From Pseudaminobacter salicylatoxidans (GTDB taxonomy: Bacteria > Pseudomonadota > Alphaproteobacteria > Rhizobiales > Rhizobiaceae): a stretch of 38,995 bases of DNA. Of the stretch, positions 1 to 7,648 are shown piece by piece. The notes under the pieces were generated by a model that did not search any database, had not been told where the DNA came from, and was given only the letters and a program-made list of their open reading frames with translations. Made by a program: the position numbers and the translations under genes. The stretch's first letter is position 1. Each line of letters opens with the position of its first letter. The stretch lies in contig NZ_QGGG01000024.1 in assembly GCF_003148475.1 (NCBI RefSeq), positions 1-38,995 on the forward strand, read 5' to 3'.

Positions 1-94
1 AGTCGGGCTACGCCCTCCCGCCGTTCCCCGCTTGCGGCGCCAAGTGGCCTACTTTTGCGCCGCCCAACGGCCTGGTTTTGCTCCGCCGTTGACA
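1..94 (-). mobile_element. Terminus of an IS21-like insertion sequence (partial)
   Basis: Read on the minus strand from position 94, the sequence begins TGTCAACGGCGGAGC. It then carries two imperfect copies of a 21-bp unit (plus-strand 61-81 and 38-58, 23-bp period), both of the form GCAAAA-nn-AGGCC-nnn-nGGCG. A TG start followed by reiterated subterminal repeats is the usual layout of IS21-family ends, where the repeats bind the transposase IstA. The boundary at 94 coincides with the point where the exporter reading frame stops looking like its family. The rest of the element, including istA and istB, would lie left of the window, so the family assignment rests on the terminus only. Confidence 0.5.
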
Positions 95-429
95 CCCATG
101 CCAACGGACTGGACCTGCGAAAAGGTGAGCTGAAAACCGAGCAGCACAATCGCTGTCCTGAGAATTGGACGTTGGCAGAAGGCGATCCCGGCAGCCGCGC
201 CACGGGGAATCTCAATGATGTTTGCAAACATGATGCCCAAGATGACAGCGAGGATCATCGGGCTGAAAATGGCAAGCGCTGGGAAGCCACGCAGCGAATA
301 GGCCGCACCACTGACGACCGCAGCAAGGAATATCCCAGGTAAGATATCCTGCAGCTTAGTCGTTATCCGAAAAGACGTCGAGTGTTGCTTTGACTGGACC
401 GGGGAACGAGCAGACACTTGATACTCCAT
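95..429 (-). pseudogene. YeiH-type (UPF0324) putative sulfate/sulfite exporter, 5' fragment
   Basis: The first 110 or so residues resemble the N-terminus of the YeiH/UPF0324 family of multi-pass membrane proteins, annotated as putative sulfate exporters. Visible landmarks are a cytoplasmic leader, a hydrophobic segment (ILPGIFLAAVVSGAAYSL), a second (SPMILAVILGIMFANII) and the motif PRGAAAGIAFCQRPILRTAIVLLGF. The family is usually about 340 residues, so two thirds are missing. The frame runs into the IS21-like terminus at position 94 and then reads through IS sequence to a stop at 49. Only the first transmembrane helices remain, so the gene is almost certainly dead. Its position next to a pathway that releases sulfite suggests an original role in sulfite export, which is inference. 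Confidence 0.6.
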
Positions 430-856
430 CTATGCATCGAACGAAATCTCATTCCAACACCGCAGGGTCCAACGCAAAAAATGGATCAGAATGATCGATT
501 GTTTCGAATAGTTCGGTCGACTAGACGGAGCGGAGGTTTGGCGCTCTGCAGGAGCAGCCCATTCGTCAGGTGCGCTAGCTCAATAGTTGGACCAGGATAT
601 TATTCCCACCGATGTAGGTTCGGCGAAAAGGCTTTGGCAGAGATTCGGTGTTAAACTCCGACGCCTGCAACCCGATTTCTGCGTCCGCAAACCTGCCGCA
701 AACAGCTTTTCAGGTCGTTGCTCTCTCTCGGTTCGGCAACCTCGCAGTCCAAGCTATTCCGGGTCGTAAACTCCGAGACATATCCCAGCGCAAAGAGAGG
801 CAAGCTCTTTGAAGCGATAGCCAATCTAGAACCGCTCAAATGATCTTAGACGACGG
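430..856. other. Gene-free stretch between the exporter fragment and the IS
   Basis: I see no convincing gene here. The short open frames overlap each other and show no recognisable protein. A 10-bp direct repeat TAAACTCCGA occurs at 652 and 767. The region should contain the promoter of the truncated exporter gene, but no clear promoter hexamers or operator could be picked out. Confidence 0.4.
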
Positions 857-866
857 CCTGCAACTC
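857..866. repeat. Left target-site duplication of the ISAs1-family element
   Basis: CCTGCAACTC is found at 857-866 and again at 2107-2116, directly abutting the two inverted ends of the insertion sequence. A 10-bp duplication fits the 8-10 bp duplications of the ISAs1 family. Confidence 0.8.
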
Positions 867-2106
867 CACGGGAATCGGGTGAATTGATTTTCACTTGATG
901 ATGCTGACAAGGAAGTCTTCATTCCAACCCGCGCTCAGTCGTTTCGAAGTCATCGATAGCTTGGCTGGATGGCGACGCAACAGGTTGTGGGCCATATGCT
1001 TGATGGTCGTGAAATTGGCTGGCGCATGATCGGTTCGCACACGGCATTCGTCATCCCTGAAGACGCAATCCATCAGCCAGTGCATACTTTCCACGGACCA
1101 GTGGCGCCGTACGACATCACCGAGCTTGTCGGCGCCGTCAGCTGAAGATGTGATGTAAAAACGCGTTTCCCGTTCGACCTTGGCGTCAATTTCTGTCTCG
1201 CTGTCGACCATGATGATAGCTTTCATGCCCGGCCATTTGTGGCGCTGCTGCAGCCATCCGATGTCGTGGAAGACAGTCACGTTGCGGGTTACGATACGGC
1301 CGTGATCCCCATCGACGGACTTGTGCTGGCTGACCGTGGAGTCGCTGAAATTGCTGGATTTTTGTTCGTTGGAAAAAAGTTCGACATCCTCACGAAGGGT
1401 CCCCTGGTTACCTTTCAGTGCAAGGACGTAGTCAGCCTTTTTGTCGATGATCTTGCTGGCAATGTCACGCTGGCAGCCCATCGCATCAATGGTGATGATG
1501 GCGCCCTCGATGGCCAGCATCTCCAGGAGCTTCGGAATTGCGACGATCTCATTGGACTTCTGCTCAACCTTGACCTGCCCAAGGACCAGGCGTTGCTGGG
1601 CGGCAAAGGCCGAGACCATATGGATGGGGTTGTGCCCACCCTTCTTGCCGGAGCGTCGGCTAGTCTTTCCATCGATGGCGATCACGCCTTCGGGTATGTC
1701 GGTCAGTGCCGCAACCCAATGGACGAAACACTTCTGGAAGTGTTCTGCATCAAGGGCGGCGAACACTTCTCCAATGCGATCGTGGTCCGGCGTTCCGTTG
1801 GCAAAGGGCCGAAAGCGGCGCAGCAGATCAGGCTTCAATCTCCCGAACTCGGCAATCCCGGTGAAGGTCTCGGCCCCGGCCACAACGGCAAGCAAGGAGA
1901 GCAACAGGATCTCATCAAGCGGATAGATCACCTTGCTGAGCTGCCGCGGGTCGGACAGGTCGGAGAAATGATCAAGAAAAACAACGCTTTCAAGAACAGC
2001 TTCTTCGGATACGCTCATGGTCAGAAAATCCCAATCGAATCAATTGGGTTCCCACAGATTCAGCACTTCCCGCAAATGTCACGCATTAACTCGCCCGATT
2101 GCCTTG
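867..2106 (-). mobile_element. Complete ISAs1-family insertion sequence
   Basis: The element is 1240 bp. Its left end reads CACGGGAATCGGGTGAATTG and its right end, read on the minus strand from 2106, reads CAAGGCAATCGGGCGAGTTA. These are imperfect inverted repeats sharing AATCGGG and flanking matches. It is bounded by a perfect 10-bp direct repeat, so the insertion looks intact and relatively recent. It carries one transposase gene on the minus strand and separates the exporter fragment from the catabolic promoter at about 2140-2190. Confidence 0.82.
891..2018 (-). CDS. tnpA: ISAs1-family transposase (DDE type)
   Basis: This 375-residue protein catalyses transposition of the surrounding 1240-bp element. 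It has the ISAs1/H-repeat layout. An N-terminal helical domain contains DPRQLSKVIYPLDEILLL. A DDE core follows, with the first acid in VIAIDGKTSRRSGKK, the second in ITIDAMGCQRDIA, and a C-terminal HWSVESMHWLMDCVFRDD segment supplying the last acid. The length is normal for the family (about 370-380) and there is no frameshift, so it is probably active. The start at 2018 leaves 88 bp to the right inverted end, and the stop lies 24 bp from the left end, as expected for a one-gene IS. Confidence 0.9.
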   Translation of the reverse strand: MSVSEEAVLESVVFLDHFSDLSDPRQLSKVIYPLDEILLLSLLAVVAGAETFTGIAEFGRLKPDLLRRFRPFANGTPDHDRIGEVFAALDAEHFQKCFVHWVAALTDIPEGVIAIDGKTSRRSGKKGGHNPIHMVSAFAAQQRLVLGQVKVEQKSNEIVAIPKLLEMLAIEGAIITIDAMGCQRDIASKIIDKKADYVLALKGNQGTLREDVELFSNEQKSSNFSDSTVSQHKSVDGDHGRIVTRNVTVFHDIGWLQQRHKWPGMKAIIMVDSETEIDAKVERETRFYITSSADGADKLGDVVRRHWSVESMHWLMDCVFRDDECRVRTDHAPANFTTIKHMAHNLLRRHPAKLSMTSKRLSAGWNEDFLVSIIK

Positions 2107-2116
2107 CCTGCAACTC
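2107..2116. repeat. Right target-site duplication of the ISAs1-family element
   Basis: This is the second copy of CCTGCAACTC, abutting the right inverted end. See the entry at 857. Confidence 0.8.
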
Positions 2117-2143
2117 GGGACGGCGTTGACGGGCAAGAAAAAG

Positions 2144-2183
2144 TGTTCTAACTTATTGAACAGTGTTTAGATTATATGAACAG
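2144..2183. promoter_or_regulatory. Candidate IclR-family operator upstream of pcaH
   Basis: Three half-sites lie just before the pcaH start: TGTTC at 2144, GAACA at 2158 and GAACA at 2178. The first two form an inverted pair and the last two a direct repeat with a 20-bp (two helical turns) step. Read on the minus strand, CTGTTCATATAATCTAA matches the region before the cycloisomerase gene (7560 onward), which has CTGTTCATATTAAGCTAA followed by CTGTACA exactly 20 bp later. Triple-repeat operators with one palindromic pair plus one direct repeat are known for the IclR-family regulators PcaU and PobR. Binding by the local IclR protein is inference. Confidence 0.55.
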
Positions 2184-2193
2184 GTAAGTGCTC

Positions 2194-2931
2194 ATGGCCT
2201 TGTTCCTCCCCGGCTGGCCCGAAGTGCCGGCGGAATATCCCTCCGATAGCGTCGGCATGCATCCGCCTTATGATACGCCGGCCTACATCTTTACCAGAAA
2301 GCGCGCTCCATCCCGGCCCTTAAGATATATTCCGCAGACTGCTACGGAGTTGTACGGGCCTGTGTATGGACACGAAAGTGTTCGTCCAGAAGACTCGGAT
2401 CTGACTCGTCAGCATGACGGAGAGCCGATAGGAGAGCGCATTCGAATTACGGGGCGTGTTATCGATGAAGACGGCCGCGGCGTTCCAAACGCACTATTGG
2501 AAATCTGGCAGGCGAACGCAGCTGGTCGCTATATTCATAAGTTAGATCAGCACTTAGCACCCCTTGACCCAAACTTTTCGGGCGCTGGCCGTACCGTTAC
2601 CGGAAGCGACGGCTCATATTCATTTATTACGATTATTCCTGGTGCTTATCCGGTCGTGGGACTGCACAACGTCTGGCGTCCACGCCACATTCACATCTCT
2701 TTATTCGGGCCGTCATTTTTGAGCCGCTTGGTCACCCAACTCTACTTCGAGGGCGATCCCCTACTCAGATATGACTCCATCTATAATGCAGCGCCGGATT
2801 TCTCAAAGAGAGGAATGGTGGCTTCGCTCGATCTTGAGGCTACACAGTCTGAATGGGGCTTAACTTACCGCTTTGACATTGTTCTGCGGGGCCGAAACGG
2901 GAACTATTTCGAGGAAACTCATGCGCATTGA
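2194..2931 (+). CDS. pcaH: Protocatechuate 3,4-dioxygenase-type beta subunit; likely 4-sulfocatechol dioxygenase
   Basis: This 245-residue protein is the iron-binding subunit of an intradiol ring-cleaving dioxygenase that opens catechols between the two hydroxyls. All four Fe(III) ligands are visible: Tyr113 (ANAAGRY), Tyr152 (PGAYP), and His165 and His167 (WRPRHIHIS), plus the catalytic Arg162. The N-terminal part, with YIFTRKRAPSRPL, is typical of beta subunits. Around the second Tyr ligand it differs from the Pseudomonas putida enzyme as I recall it: the PYPWR segment is YPVV here, and WRPAHIH is WRPRHIH. The ATG at 2194 is preferred over a GTG at 2188 for position and similarity. The gene overlaps pcaG by 11 bp. 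With the cluster's hydrolase and maleylacetate reductase, 4-sulfocatechol is a likelier substrate than protocatechuate. Confidence 0.88.
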   Translation: MALFLPGWPEVPAEYPSDSVGMHPPYDTPAYIFTRKRAPSRPLRYIPQTATELYGPVYGHESVRPEDSDLTRQHDGEPIGERIRITGRVIDEDGRGVPNALLEIWQANAAGRYIHKLDQHLAPLDPNFSGAGRTVTGSDGSYSFITIIPGAYPVVGLHNVWRPRHIHISLFGPSFLSRLVTQLYFEGDPLLRYDSIYNAAPDFSKRGMVASLDLEATQSEWGLTYRFDIVLRGRNGNYFEETHAH

Positions 2932-3511
2932 AGCCCCGATGACGATCACACCATCTCAGACAGTCGGTCCCTTCTATGCCTACTGCCTGACGCCAGACGA
3001 CTATCAAACGATCCCTCCTATTTTTGGAAGGAACCTCGCCACCGACGATGCTGTGGGACAGCGCATTTCAATTTCGGGAACGCTCATCGACGGAGATGAT
3101 CATGCCATCCCTGATGGTATGATCGAACTCTGGCAGCCTGATGGAAATGGCAATTTTGTAGGTGCACAAATCAACCCACGAAAGTCATCATTCACGGGCT
3201 TTGGCCGCACCCACTGCAATGAGTCTGGCTCCTTCACATTTCACACTGTGAAACCGGGTCGTGTTCCGACATCCGCAGGGATCTTACAGGCGCCTCACGT
3301 TGCGCTTTCCATCTTTGGAAAGGGATTGAACCGCAGATTATACACGAGAATCTATTTCGCAGATGAAGTCTCTAATGATGAAGACCCGATCTTGGCTCTC
3401 CTGTCGAGTGATGAGCGTGCTACGCTTATCGCAGAAAAGATCGATGATGCCGCCTTTCACATCACAATCCGCCTTCAAGGACAGAGGGAGACGGTTTTCT
3501 TCGAAGTGTGA
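2921..3511 (+). CDS. pcaG: Protocatechuate 3,4-dioxygenase-type alpha subunit; likely 4-sulfocatechol dioxygenase
   Basis: This is the partner subunit of the dioxygenase, 196 residues against about 200 in known alpha subunits. It begins near ITPSQTVGPFYAYCL, the conserved alpha-subunit start. It contains LIDGDDHAIPDGMIELWQPDGNG, the structural counterpart of the beta-subunit core without iron ligands, and TVKPGRVP followed by QAPHVALSIFGKGLNRRLYTRIYF. The GRVP arginine corresponds to the substrate-contacting arginine of alpha subunits. The ATG at 2921 has GAGGA five bases upstream and overlaps the end of pcaH, so the subunits are probably translationally coupled. A second ATG at 2939 is possible. 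It acts in the cytoplasm with PcaH in an alpha-beta multimer. Confidence 0.87.
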   Translation: MRIEAPMTITPSQTVGPFYAYCLTPDDYQTIPPIFGRNLATDDAVGQRISISGTLIDGDDHAIPDGMIELWQPDGNGNFVGAQINPRKSSFTGFGRTHCNESGSFTFHTVKPGRVPTSAGILQAPHVALSIFGKGLNRRLYTRIYFADEVSNDEDPILALLSSDERATLIAEKIDDAAFHITIRLQGQRETVFFEV

Positions 3512-3532
3512 GATCACAAACATAGCACTCGC

Positions 3533-3553
3533 CTGCGAAGGCTGCCTTTGCAG
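3533..3553 (+). other. Intercistronic hairpin between pcaG and dctP
   Basis: CTGCGAAGG and CCTTTGCAG pair (8 of 9) across a CTG loop. There is no following T-tract, so it is more likely an mRNA stability or processing element than a terminator. It sits in the 132-bp gap separating the dioxygenase and transporter genes. Confidence 0.35.
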
Positions 3554-3643
3554 CGCAAGGTAATTCTGACGCCAATCGCGTGGCCGCATGTGTTGAGAAA
3601 GACCGGACTACGTAAGTTTAGCAACATCAAGCCAAGGAGGAAT

Positions 3644-4636
3644 ATGATGTTCTCGAAAATGTTGGTTTCCGCAGTGACCGCGACAGCGCTTCTGTCGACA
3701 TTGCCCGCCTTTGCCCGTGATCTGAAACTTGCCGATTTTCATTCGCCCTCGCATTTTATTGTTGAAGAGGTATATGAGCCTTTTGCGAACGCAGTGTCAG
3801 AGGCAACGGGCGGGGATTTAACCGTCCGACTCTATATGGGAGGGGAGCTTGGCCCAGGCCCAAACGAGCAGTACAATCGTGCTGTCGATGGCGTCGCTGA
3901 TATCGTCTTGGCTATGCCGGGTTACACGGCCTCTACATTTCCATTGACCCTTCTTGCCGACCTGCCCGGTGTGATTGACGCTGAGACCGGTACCGAACGC
4001 ATGCTGGCCAACATTGACAAGCTCTCTCAGGAGTATCGTCGAGTTCAGCTGCTCGCCCTATGGAATAACGCACCGTCGTTTTTGTTCTCTGCGACCAAGC
4101 CAATTCGTAAGCTCGAGGATCTTGCTGGCATGAAGGTTCGCGTCCCATCACGTAACGCAGGCCTTGTGCTCGAAGCGTGGGGAGGTGTTCCCGTTTCCAT
4201 GCCTGCAAGTGAAGTTTATAATGCGATGCAAACGGGGGTCATCGATGGAGCGATGATTGACGCCACAGCTCTGACAGGGTTCAGACTGGAAGAGGTGACA
4301 AACTACATCACAGTCGGCATGGATACGTCGATTTCCCAGTTTTTGATGGTGATGAATCTCGACAGTTTCCAGGAGCTTAGTGAAGAGCAACAAAAAGCTG
4401 TTCTCGATGCTGGTCAGGAAGCCGCACGAAACGGCAATAGGGCTTGGCTCGGCGTTGCATCCACCGCCCTCAAGGACTTCGCTGGAACGGAAGGTAAAGA
4501 AGTAATTACGCTTTCAGAGGAAGAAATCGAGAAATTCAATGCCGCAACTAGTACCGTGGTCGAGAGCGTGATTGAAGAAGTCGAAGCAACAGGCGTTGCA
4601 GCACGCGCCTATGTCGAAGCGCTACAGAATGACTAA
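3644..4636 (+). CDS. dctP: TRAP transporter substrate-binding protein (DctP family)
   Basis: This 330-residue periplasmic solute-binding protein is the receptor of a tripartite ATP-independent transporter. A Sec signal peptide occupies about residues 1-24 (hydrophobic core, cleavage after PAFA). The mature protein has DctP hallmarks: KLADFHSPSHFIVEEVYEPFANAV, GGDLTVRLYMGGELG, and the KPIRKLEDLAGMKVRVPSRNAG segment whose arginine contacts the ligand carboxylate in the family, then ASEVYNAMQTGVIDGAM. AAGGAGG lies four bases upstream of the paired ATGs at 3644 and 3647, which fixes the start. The stop overlaps dctQ. Embedded between the pathway genes, it probably delivers the aromatic sulfonate (for example 4-sulfocatechol), an inference from context only. 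Confidence 0.9.
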   Translation: MMFSKMLVSAVTATALLSTLPAFARDLKLADFHSPSHFIVEEVYEPFANAVSEATGGDLTVRLYMGGELGPGPNEQYNRAVDGVADIVLAMPGYTASTFPLTLLADLPGVIDAETGTERMLANIDKLSQEYRRVQLLALWNNAPSFLFSATKPIRKLEDLAGMKVRVPSRNAGLVLEAWGGVPVSMPASEVYNAMQTGVIDGAMIDATALTGFRLEEVTNYITVGMDTSISQFLMVMNLDSFQELSEEQQKAVLDAGQEAARNGNRAWLGVASTALKDFAGTEGKEVITLSEEEIEKFNAATSTVVESVIEEVEATGVAARAYVEALQND

Positions 4637-5156
4637 CTCTCCGACAATAAAAAAGAAGCAAGGCATCGCCCATTCGATAGTAATCGAATGGGCGGTTGCC
4701 TTCTTAACGTCTCTGTCAGCTCTAGCCTTAGCCATTATCTTATGCACCAGCTTTGTTGGCGTCATCATGCGCTATTTCTTTCAGACCCCAATCCTCGGTA
4801 GTGATGAGATAATTCAGCTAGTCTCGATCGCGTTGGTTATGCTCGCAATGCCAGGCACCGCCCAGCGCGACGGACATGTGCGAGTTGATGTGTTCGATAA
4901 GCATATCGGCGTGTGGGGCCGTTTCATTGGCGACTTGTTCTCGCGTGCCGTAGGCGTCTACCTCATGTACCTCTTGACTTGGCGCTCGTGGCTAAAACTG
5001 CGTGAAGCACTGGAGTATAACGACCTATCCAACATGCTGCGTGTCCCATTCTGGCCATTCTATGGACTCATGGCGCTCGGCGGTGCCCTTTTTGCGGTTG
5101 TTCTGGTCCTGCAAATAGTTGACCTCATTCGCGGGGGTACAGGCGCGCATGACTGA
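4629..5156 (+). CDS. dctQ: TRAP transporter small permease (DctQ family)
   Basis: This 175-residue membrane protein has four hydrophobic segments, the normal DctQ layout: about residues 19-45, 55-75, 93-115 and 137-160. The family motif region MRYFFQTPILGSDEIIQLVSIALVMLA is intact, and the TAQRDGHVRVDVF motif follows it. It bridges the receptor DctP and the large permease DctM in the inner membrane. The ATG at 4629 overlaps the dctP stop by 8 bp and the gene ends inside the dctM start, so the three genes form one translationally coupled unit. Confidence 0.88.
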   Translation: MTNSPTIKKKQGIAHSIVIEWAVAFLTSLSALALAIILCTSFVGVIMRYFFQTPILGSDEIIQLVSIALVMLAMPGTAQRDGHVRVDVFDKHIGVWGRFIGDLFSRAVGVYLMYLLTWRSWLKLREALEYNDLSNMLRVPFWPFYGLMALGGALFAVVLVLQIVDLIRGGTGAHD

Positions 5157-6450
5157 TTTTTCGATTGGCCTCTTCGGCATCGGAGCGCTTTTCGTATTGA
5201 TGGTCTTGCGCATGCCAGTTGGGATGGCGATGCTGACCGTGGGCTTCTTCGGCACGTGGATGCTGAATGGCTTCCGTTCGGCGAACGCCTTAATGGTTAC
5301 GGAGACATTCTCTCAGGTATCCAACTACTCGTTGACCGTCATCCCTCTATTTATATTGATGGGCAATATAGCTTCGGTAGCCGGCTTCAGCCGTGGGCTC
5401 TACGAAGCGGCTTTTGCATGGGTGGGGCGACTCCCTGGAGGTCTTGCTTCGGCTTCAGTCCTTGGGTGTGCGGCGTTCTCCGCCGTCAGTGGCTCATCGG
5501 TGGCGACTGCGGTTACCATTGGACGTGTCGCACTGCCAGAGATGGCGCGTTTCAACTATTCCAGCGGGCTCGCAACGGGTGCGATTGCTGCCGGTGGCAC
5601 CCTTGGTTTCCTTATCCCACCATCAACCGGCTTTGTTATCTACGCCATTCTCACCGAACAAAGCATTGGCCAATTGTTCATGTCGGGTATTCTCCCCGGT
5701 CTCTTGCTTGCAGGCTTGTTCATTCTCACGGTCACCCTCATCTCGCTTCGAAATCCAGAAGCGGGACCGCGCGGAGCTCATGTTCCGCTAAAGGAACGTA
5801 TGGCTGCCGCACTCCGTGCGGCGCCCCTGCTAACGGTAATCATAGTATCAATTGGGGGTATTTATCTTGGTGTATTCACGCCAGTCGAAGCCGCCGGCAT
5901 CGGCGCGGGACTGGTCCTTATCTTGGCTCTATTTACGCGGAAGCTGACTCCGTCAACCGCTTGGCGAGCGGTTAGCGACACGGTCAGCACTACAGCCATG
6001 CTGTACCTGATCATTATAGGCGCAGCAGTCCTCAATCCGTTTCTATCGATGACACAATTGCCGTCGATGTTGGGCGAAGCAATGACGTCTGCTGGTCTCG
6101 GCCCCTATGGCGTGCTGTTTCTTGTCGTTGTTGCCTATCTGATTTTGGGGATGTTCATGGACGGGTTAGCAATGCTGGTCGTGACTGTTCCCATCTTCTA
6201 CCCCATCATGATGTCGATGGGCTTTGATCCGATCTGGTTTGGTGTTGTAGCCGTTATCATGATTGAGATGGGTATGATCACGCCTCCTGTCGGCATGAAT
6301 GTATTTGTCGTGAAAAGTATTGCCGGTGATGTGCCCATGGCCACGATTTTTCGCGGCGTCCTGCCATTCTGGTTTGCAATGGGGTTCTGTCTGCTTTTGC
6401 TCGTACTTTTCCCCCAAATTGCATTGTTTATACCCCAGGCGATGTTCTGA
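5149..6450 (+). CDS. dctM: TRAP transporter large permease (DctM family)
   Basis: This 433-residue polytopic protein with about 12 hydrophobic segments carries out sodium- or proton-driven transport. Recognisable family segments are LTVIPLFILMGNIASVAGFSR, ASVLGCAAFSAVSGSSVATAVTIG, IAAGGTLGFLIPPSTGFVIY and, near the end, MITPPVGMNVFVVKSIAGD. The length is normal for DctM (about 425-440). The start overlaps the dctQ stop (ATGACTGA). It is the last gene of the rightward unit beginning at pcaH and is followed at once by a strong hairpin. Confidence 0.92.
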   Translation: MTDFSIGLFGIGALFVLMVLRMPVGMAMLTVGFFGTWMLNGFRSANALMVTETFSQVSNYSLTVIPLFILMGNIASVAGFSRGLYEAAFAWVGRLPGGLASASVLGCAAFSAVSGSSVATAVTIGRVALPEMARFNYSSGLATGAIAAGGTLGFLIPPSTGFVIYAILTEQSIGQLFMSGILPGLLLAGLFILTVTLISLRNPEAGPRGAHVPLKERMAAALRAAPLLTVIIVSIGGIYLGVFTPVEAAGIGAGLVLILALFTRKLTPSTAWRAVSDTVSTTAMLYLIIIGAAVLNPFLSMTQLPSMLGEAMTSAGLGPYGVLFLVVVAYLILGMFMDGLAMLVVTVPIFYPIMMSMGFDPIWFGVVAVIMIEMGMITPPVGMNVFVVKSIAGDVPMATIFRGVLPFWFAMGFCLLLLVLFPQIALFIPQAMF

Positions 6451-6466
6451 CTTTTTCAGCGAAATA

Positions 6467-6509
6467 CAAGTGTCCCGGCCAACTGCGCAGCGGTTGGCCC
6501 GGACACTTG
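6467..6509. terminator. Bidirectional terminator between dctM and the iclR gene
   Basis: CAAGTGTCCCGGCCAAC at 6467 pairs with the inverted copy ending at 6509, with a single mismatch in 17 positions and a 9-base loop. It sits in the 62-bp gap between two convergent genes, the usual place for a shared terminator. A T-rich run on either side is weak. Confidence 0.7.
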
Positions 6510-6512
6510 CCT

Positions 6513-7295
6513 CTACCTCCTGTTCCACCCCAATGAACGAGACATTTCAGCTGCGGCCTCTTGTACATGAATGGTGCAGAAGGTCAGTTTCTCCTCCCTA
6601 AGACGGCTGGCAGGTCCAACGATTCCGAGCGACGCCACCACTTTGTGGGTCTGGTCACGAATCGGTGCTCCAACCGCATTCACACCTGGTAAGTAGCCGC
6701 CAAGATCGACAGCATAGCCTAAACGCCGAATGTCCTGGAGTTCAGCTCTCAATATCTCAGAATCGACGACCGTTTCCGATGTAAAGCGTTTGAGGGGTTG
6801 CGAAAAGAACTGAGACAGTTGCGGCTCTTCTATGAAGGCAAGCAGAGCTTTGCCGTTTGCAGAGCAATGCAAAGGGGCGCTGCCACCGACGCGAGACGCG
6901 ACACGCATAGGCTCGGTGCTTTCGTTTTTTGCTAGGTAGAGAAGCTCCGAACCGTGCAAAACAGAAAGCGTCACCGTCTCCCCCGTCTTTTCCATCAGAG
7001 CCTTCATGGGGGGCGAGCAAACCTTGACCAGATCTAACTGAGCAAGCTTAGTTCCGGCAAGCTGAACGAGTGCGAGCCCGAGCCGGTATTTTCGAGTCTC
7101 AGGATGCTGCTCAATGAAACCTGAACTGGCGAGGGTGCGGAGCAGATTGTGAACTGTAGCGCTGTTAATATCGAGGATTCTTCCGATTTCGCGTACCCCG
7201 AGCCATTCAACATCGGGGGTGAATAGCTCAAGTAAAGCAAGCGCTTTAGAAACCGTCTGAACTGTGTTTTGTGGCGAATTTGGCTCCAGAGCCAT
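6513..7295 (-). CDS. IclR-family transcriptional regulator
   Basis: This 260-residue regulator has an N-terminal winged helix (about residues 10-70, with WLGVREIGRILDINSATVHNLLRTLASSGF) and a C-terminal effector domain. The effector domain includes GETVTLSVLHGSELLYLAKNES, GSAPLHCSANGKALLAF and the late GVNAVGAPIRD motif. Regulators of this family (PcaR, PcaU, PobR, CatR-like) control aromatic degradation. The frame extends upstream to 7400, but the ATG at 7295 is chosen because GAGAGGA precedes it and homology begins there. It is transcribed away from the cycloisomerase gene and convergent with dctM, so it can act on both rightward units. It may respond to 4-sulfocatechol or a muconate-type intermediate, which is inference. 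Confidence 0.9.
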   Translation of the reverse strand: MALEPNSPQNTVQTVSKALALLELFTPDVEWLGVREIGRILDINSATVHNLLRTLASSGFIEQHPETRKYRLGLALVQLAGTKLAQLDLVKVCSPPMKALMEKTGETVTLSVLHGSELLYLAKNESTEPMRVASRVGGSAPLHCSANGKALLAFIEEPQLSQFFSQPLKRFTSETVVDSEILRAELQDIRRLGYAVDLGGYLPGVNAVGAPIRDQTHKVVASLGIVGPASRLREEKLTFCTIHVQEAAAEMSRSLGWNRR

Positions 7296-7495
7296 AGTCC
7301 TCTCATTCTTGCAAATTGCTGCCAAGCGGCGGGTCCTTCGCGTTACAACTTCGTGAACTGTAAACCGGCGACATGAGTTAGGTCGAAGGCGCGCACTCAA
7401 GTCACCCTACCTGCTTTAGAAACGTACCATTCCATCACACATCGGTTGGAGGGGCATCATACTTCTACCGCTACCAGATTCCTTTTTCTGCCGCT

Positions 7496-7518
7496 TCGGC
7501 GAAGGTGAACTTCGCCGA
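7496..7518. other. Perfect hairpin in the iclR-pcaB divergent region
   Basis: TCGGCGAAG and CTTCGCCGA pair perfectly over 9 bp around a GTGAA loop. It lies about 200 bp upstream of iclR and 130 bp upstream of the cycloisomerase gene. It may be a regulator site or a transcript-end structure, with no T-tract. Confidence 0.4.
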
Positions 7519-7560
7519 CGCAGCAACGCAGATCGCACAGAAATCTTATACGATAAATGC

Positions 7561-7599
7561 TGTTCATATTAAGCTAACGCTGTACATAATAGCCAGTCA
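7561..7599. promoter_or_regulatory. Candidate IclR-family operator upstream of pcaB
   Basis: TGTTC at 7561 and TGTAC at 7581 are separated by exactly 20 bp. They share surrounding bases (CTGTTCATAT, then CTAA) with the inverse of the site upstream of pcaH. The third, inverted box expected near 7595 is degenerate (AGTCA). The site lies about 65-90 bp before the ATG of the cycloisomerase gene, in the 353-bp divergent intergenic region that also carries the iclR promoter. Confidence 0.5.
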
Positions 7600-7648
7600 A
7601 AGTTATAGCTACGGCTCCATCCCTAGATTCATCTTACTGGGCGTTTTG

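Noticed and set aside
652-776. 10-bp direct repeat TAAACTCCGA in the 430-856 gap
   Set aside because: It is short, has no symmetry or neighbouring promoter, and could arise by chance.
1239-2129. Long plus-strand frame opposite the ISAs1 transposase (296 codons)
   Set aside because: It is an antisense shadow of a well-supported transposase and shows no protein family.
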